A DNA stretch of 57,689 nt, taken from the NCBI GenBank assembly GCA_016283755.1, contig JAEENO010000028.1:1-57689 (forward strand), in the 5' to 3' direction. Shown here piece by piece: positions 54,452 through 57,689 of the stretch. The position numbers and the translations under genes are program-made. Source of the DNA: Lachnospiraceae bacterium (GTDB lineage Bacteria; Bacillota; Clostridia; Lachnospirales; Lachnospiraceae). Each line of letters opens with the position of its first letter. The first letter of the stretch is position 1. The notes beneath the pieces were generated by a model. The model saw nothing but the letters and a program-made list of their open reading frames with translations. It was not told the DNA's origin and searched no databases.

Positions 54452-55372
54452 ATGATTAAATACATTATTAAACGAATCTTTCTTATGGCTTTAACCTTGT
54501 TTATTATTATGGCAATACTTATTCCGCTTATACTATTAATGCCGGTTGAAGGATATGCATGGCACCCCGAAAGTCCCGAGGTTTTTATAGAAGTCTGCAT
54601 CTATTATATAAAAGCGATATTTCTCCAGTTTAATTTCGGTACCACACCCGGAACCTACAGAAGCATTGCGGAATGGCTTACAGGTCCCATAAGATATACG
54701 TTATATATAACTATACCCGCAATTCTTATTTCGTTTCCGTTAGGTATATTTTTTGGTTCTCTTGCAGCATTATATAAGAACAAATGGCCGGATCAGGTAA
54801 TAAATATTGTTATAATATTACTTGTATCTGTTCCCGAATTTGTATCATGTATGCTTATTCAGTATTTTATAGGTTTTAAATTAAACCTCTTTCCGCTTAT
54901 ATTCGGCTACGGTGATGATTTCTTCTCATGGAAGCTTTTTAAAACAGCAATTATGCCGATTATATGCCTTTCCTTGGGACCGACCGCAAGCTTTATGCGT
55001 TTTGTACGAGGAGAGCTTTCCGAAACTTTAACAGCTGACTATATGATGCTTGCAAGGGTTAAAGGATTATCCAAAACCCGGGTTCTTTTACGGCATGCAT
55101 TTCGTAACTCAATGATGCCGATACTTCCGCTTTTTCAATCAAGCATTATTGCAATATTTACCGGTTCATTTTTCGTAGAACGAATCTTTTCGGTACCCGG
55201 TATAGGTAGAACTTTTATTACTTCAATGCTGTCCGGATGGCAAGGCACTTTCTTGTGCCTGTCTATGTTCTACACTATCCTTGCCCTTGTAACGGGACTT
55301 ATCACCGACATCTGCTACGGATTAATAGATCCGAGAATACGAGTAGGCTCAAAGAAAGTTATAGAAGAATAA
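54452..55372 (+). CDS. OppB-type ABC transporter permease, stand-alone
   Basis: A 306-residue permease with about six membrane segments. MIKYIIKRIFLMALTLFIIM at the start, the EAA loop ARVKGLSKTRVLLRHAFRNS and terminal GLIDPRIRVG are OppB-type. It lacks the LPGDP segment normal after the first membrane helix (here LMPVEGYAWHPESP). No OppC, ATPase or binding-protein gene follows; a terminator starts inside its stop codon. GGAGG is 8 bases before the ATG. A partner must be encoded elsewhere or the gene is a remnant, though it is intact. Confidence 0.88.
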   Translation: MIKYIIKRIFLMALTLFIIMAILIPLILLMPVEGYAWHPESPEVFIEVCIYYIKAIFLQFNFGTTPGTYRSIAEWLTGPIRYTLYITIPAILISFPLGIFFGSLAALYKNKWPDQVINIVIILLVSVPEFVSCMLIQYFIGFKLNLFPLIFGYGDDFFSWKLFKTAIMPIICLSLGPTASFMRFVRGELSETLTADYMMLARVKGLSKTRVLLRHAFRNSMMPILPLFQSSIIAIFTGSFFVERIFSVPGIGRTFITSMLSGWQGTFLCLSMFYTILALVTGLITDICYGLIDPRIRVGSKKVIEE

Positions 55373-55407
55373 AGTTAAGCGGCTCCGCTATAGAGCCGCT
55401 TAACTTT
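55371..55407. terminator. Bidirectional intrinsic terminator overlapping both stop codons
   Basis: Perfect 15 bp arms (55371-55385 and 55393-55407), AAAGTTAAGCGGCTC and its complement, with a 7-base loop. The TAA of the permease and the TAA of the convergent lipoprotein gene each overlap the stem ends. Confidence 0.92.
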
Positions 55408-55816
55408 ATTCTTTTTCGGTCAACTCAAATTCATACTTGCCTTCTTGTGCTTCGCCCTTACTTTCAATAAGAATATATAATGTCGACTTTGCAGGTATAT
55501 CAATTGAAGTCTCAAACTCAGAATCATCATCCATAACAAGAAGCTGTCTTAATACCTTACCAAAATCACAATATACCTCAACATTACCCTTTTCAAGCTT
55601 ACCGTATACTCTTAAGGACATATCCTCGTCACCGGTCTTAAGTTTGAAAACCTTACTTCCGTTAAATGTCGAAAAGTTCATCGATGCTGAAGTCTTATCC
55701 TGCGTTGTTACAAGCATTGTCGCAGTATAACTTGAACTGTACTTTCCGCATCCCGTAAGTGACATTGTTGAAAGTATAAGTACAAGAATCAACAATAATG
55801 ATATTCTCTTTTTCAT
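55406..55816 (-). CDS. Small lipoprotein of unknown function
   Basis: A 136-residue product with lipobox LTGC (Cys about residue 23) after a typical signal peptide, then a domain with alternating hydrophobic residues suggesting a beta sandwich, and an acidic C-terminus (KYEFELTEKE). Not recognised. AAAGGAG precedes the ATG. It follows the PAP2 gene by 23 bases on the same strand and is probably cotranscribed. Confidence 0.75.
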   Translation of the reverse strand: MKKRISLLLILVLILSTMSLTGCGKYSSSYTATMLVTTQDKTSASMNFSTFNGSKVFKLKTGDEDMSLRVYGKLEKGNVEVYCDFGKVLRQLLVMDDDSEFETSIDIPAKSTLYILIESKGEAQEGKYEFELTEKE

Positions 55817-55839
55817 TTTTTTACTCCTTTATAATTAAT

Positions 55840-56517
55840 CTATGCTTTAATTCTCTTTGCTTTTATACGTCTTATAAGACTAAAATCCTTCACATAGAAC
55901 ATAATCCAGAATATGCAAACCATAACAACAGCAGTAATCACATCGAATACCGAGTGCTGCTTAATAAACATGGTTGAAAGCACTATAAGAATTGCAATTA
56001 TTAAAGAGCCCGTCTTAAAAGCTCTTGATCCCATAAATTTATTGCTGTAGCATATCGAAAGATGTGTTCCGAGTGCATTATATACGTGGATGCTGGGGAA
56101 CAAATTCGTCGGTGTATCCATCTTATAGAGAATCTTTACAAGTTCGGTAAAGATATTGTCACGTTTAAACACTATCGGTCTAAGATATGCTCCGTTAGGA
56201 TAGATGGTTGATATTATAAGAAACAACGTCATTCCCGTAAACAAAAACTTACACGACTTAAGAAACGTCTCCTTATCCGTAAGAAAGAAATACACAAGCG
56301 GTATTGCCACATATGGGAACCAGAATAGATACGGTATAATGAAAAATTCATTAAACGGTATCATATCGTCAAGAGCCATATGAACTATATGGAAATGCCA
56401 TGTCACATGCTTCTCTATAATCGAAAACCACGGAAAATATATAAGTGCATATAAAAAGCACAGACCGTGCTTGTATCTAATGCATAATTCTTTGAATGTC
56501 TCTTTAAAACCTTTCAT
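55840..56517 (-). CDS. PAP2-superfamily membrane phosphatase
   Basis: A 225-residue protein with about six membrane segments. The phosphatase motifs PSIHVYNA (near residue 142) and KQHSVFDV (near 190) carry the two catalytic histidines and aspartate. The KxxxxxxRP motif is not obvious, as in the Aur1/inositol-phosphorylceramide branch. It probably acts on a lipid phosphate at the membrane; the substrate is unknown. AAGGG precedes the ATG. It forms a unit with the lipoprotein gene, divergent from a permease gene. Confidence 0.82.
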   Translation of the reverse strand: MKGFKETFKELCIRYKHGLCFLYALIYFPWFSIIEKHVTWHFHIVHMALDDMIPFNEFFIIPYLFWFPYVAIPLVYFFLTDKETFLKSCKFLFTGMTLFLIISTIYPNGAYLRPIVFKRDNIFTELVKILYKMDTPTNLFPSIHVYNALGTHLSICYSNKFMGSRAFKTGSLIIAILIVLSTMFIKQHSVFDVITAVVMVCIFWIMFYVKDFSLIRRIKAKRIKA

Positions 56518-56621
56518 TTCATCCCTTACTCCCCATTACACGCTTTTAATATTATAGCACTTCTTACTATTCTTTCAAAGTTAAACGAAAATAATATAAC
56601 AAATTATTTGTTAATAACATA

Positions 56622-56650
56622 TTGACGTGTCGTTCATTTTATGTTAACAT
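56622..56650 (+). promoter_or_regulatory. Promoter of the 56719 permease gene
   Basis: TTGACG (56622-56627), 17 bp spacer ending TGT, TAACAT (56645-56650). A perfect palindrome TAACAAAT-T-ATTTGTTA (56597-56613) lies just upstream of the -35. Confidence 0.65.
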
Positions 56651-56718
56651 TTCGTTAAGAAATTAAGGAGTGTTTGTTCATATTTTACTTCTAACCGAAT
56701 ATTAGGGGGATTTTACCG

Positions 56719-57689
56719 ATGTTTAAATACGTATTAAAGCGTATAGTACTTGCATTACTTACCATGTTAATAATCTATTCCATACTATTTATTCTCATAC
56801 GCTTATATCCCATAGAAAACGACTATTGGAAGTTTAACAGAGTATGGATAGTTCAGTACAAAGAAGCCCTAAGAAATATTATCACAAAATTTGACTGGGG
56901 TGAATGTACTACCAAAGGATTCCTTTATCCGCCTGTTACTAAGTATATATCTACCAAACTAAAGTATACTTTCTATGTAACCGGTGTATCTATATTACTG
57001 TCCATTCCTATAGGTATCTTATTAGGCTTATGGTCTGCGGTTATCAAGAACAAATTTGCAAATGGTATATTTAATATAATTATATTATCCTTCGGTTCAA
57101 TTCCGGTATTCGTATGGGCATTTACATTACAATACTTCTTATGCTGGAAGCTTGATCTTTTCCCGTTCCTCTTTCCTAACGGAACCAATCTTCTCACCTT
57201 AAGAATGTTCCACGGTGCTATAATACCAATCCTTGCGCTTTCTTTAGGACCTATTTCAACATATATGTATGTCCTGAGAGGCTCGCTTCTGGAATCATAC
57301 CATTCCGATTATGTGGCACTTTTACAGGTAAAAGGATTATCCAAATGGCAGATAATAAGAAGACATACTTTTAAGAACGCAATAGTATCAATTTTCCCGG
57401 AAATCTTCTCGAATGTAATTTTTATTGTTACCAACTCATTTATAATCGAGAAAATCTTTGCAATCGCAGGCCTGTCAATAACATACATACGAACTTTCTT
57501 CGCGCTCGATAAGCTTACCGGTGATGCAAAAGAATGGCTTTCGTCAGGATACCTGGGTGTTATTCCTGATTACAATATGTTCCTATGTATCTCCATGTTC
57601 TATGTTGCAATTGCTGTCGGAACCGGATTTTTACTCGATCTTCTCTACGGAATAATCGACCCGAGAATACGAATCGGTAGTAATAAGAA
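56719..57689 (+). CDS. OppB-type ABC transporter permease (partial, runs off the right edge)
   Basis: An open frame of 323 codons with no stop before the window end. It begins MFKYVLKRIVLALLTMLI, has about six membrane segments, the EAA loop LLQVKGLSKWQIIRRHTFKN and GIIDPRIRIG near the end, so it is almost complete. AGGGGGA is 8 bases before the ATG. Like the 54452 gene it lacks the usual LPGDP segment, so the two are a distinct pair of paralogues. Partner genes (OppC, ATPases, binding protein), if any, lie beyond the edge. Confidence 0.88.
   Translation, partial: MFKYVLKRIVLALLTMLIIYSILFILIRLYPIENDYWKFNRVWIVQYKEALRNIITKFDWGECTTKGFLYPPVTKYISTKLKYTFYVTGVSILLSIPIGILLGLWSAVIKNKFANGIFNIIILSFGSIPVFVWAFTLQYFLCWKLDLFPFLFPNGTNLLTLRMFHGAIIPILALSLGPISTYMYVLRGSLLESYHSDYVALLQVKGLSKWQIIRRHTFKNAIVSIFPEIFSNVIFIVTNSFIIEKIFAIAGLSITYIRTFFALDKLTGDAKEWLSSGYLGVIPDYNMFLCISMFYVAIAVGTGFLLDLLYGIIDPRIRIGSNK

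Noticed and set aside
54452-55372. Orphan OppB as a pseudogene
   Set aside because: The frame is complete from start to the DPRIRVG end with an intact EAA loop, a good ribosome site and a terminator, so there is no sign of decay.
1-57689. tRNA, rRNA, CRISPR, transposase, integrase or phage genes
   Set aside because: I looked through all intergenic gaps and frames on both strands and saw none; gaps are short and hold only promoters, hairpins and terminators.

Overview
The window looks like chromosomal core sequence from a low-to-moderate G+C anaerobic Firmicute, most probably a member of the Lachnospiraceae (class Clostridia). This is inferred from gene content and clustering: rho/rpmE/DUF1385/prmC/prfA, relA/MBL/hemZ/hisS/aspS, 7TM-type sensor proteins, a NusG_II/Gx/ApbE group, and strong AGGAGG-type ribosome binding sites. 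No sequence search was possible. Most genes lie on the minus strand. I see no rRNA, tRNA, CRISPR array, phage or insertion sequence, and no gap longer than 300 bases without a gene.

Layout. (1) 1-4542: a minus-strand operon of a polar amino acid (probably cystine) ABC transporter, mtnN/pfs, an MFS transporter and luxS (cut by the window edge), which links sulfur amino acid uptake to the activated methyl cycle and AI-2. Divergent from it is pepF (oligopeptidase). (2) 6569-12451: rho, an inserted MFS gene, rpmE, a DUF1385 gene, prmC and prfA (transcription termination and translation release). (3) 12668-18782: an oppBCDFA-type peptide ABC transporter operon, with a leader that may hold a short peptide and an attenuator. 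(4) 19071-24299: a three-gene signalling operon. It encodes a hybrid sensor with no phosphoacceptor-histidine helix, a response regulator, and a 7TM-PAS-GGDEF protein with an altered signature motif. The sensor and the response regulator share a repeated helical module of about 66 residues that I do not recognise. (5) 24491-30676: an ECF S component, a methyltransferase/hslO/nadE/DUF4097-like operon and an unknown membrane protein.

(6) 30718-35061: apbE, a diverged UbiX-like flavoprotein, a NusG_II (EetA-like) protein, a Gx-family (EetB-like) protein and recJ. Apart from recJ this resembles part of an extracytosolic flavin electron-transfer locus. (7) 35133-42004: asnS with a secreted trigger-factor-like isomerase, then ispE, a GntR regulator, murI and a DUF1934 gene, with two small unknown genes on the plus strand. 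(8) 42067-49395: the relA/MBL/hemZ/hisS/aspS operon. (9) 49468-54243: a GNAT acetyltransferase, a cyclophilin, a small membrane exporter, an aminotransferase and an L,D-transpeptidase. (10) 54452-57689: two OppB-type permease genes without an adjacent OppC, flanking a lipoprotein and a PAP2 phosphatase.

The most interesting material is the unusual two-component cassette (19-24 kb), the ApbE/EetA/EetB-like group (32-35 kb), the opp leader, and the stand-alone OppB permeases at the right end. Thirteen promoters with near-consensus -35/-10 boxes and 16-17 bp spacers could be read directly, along with ten intrinsic terminators.
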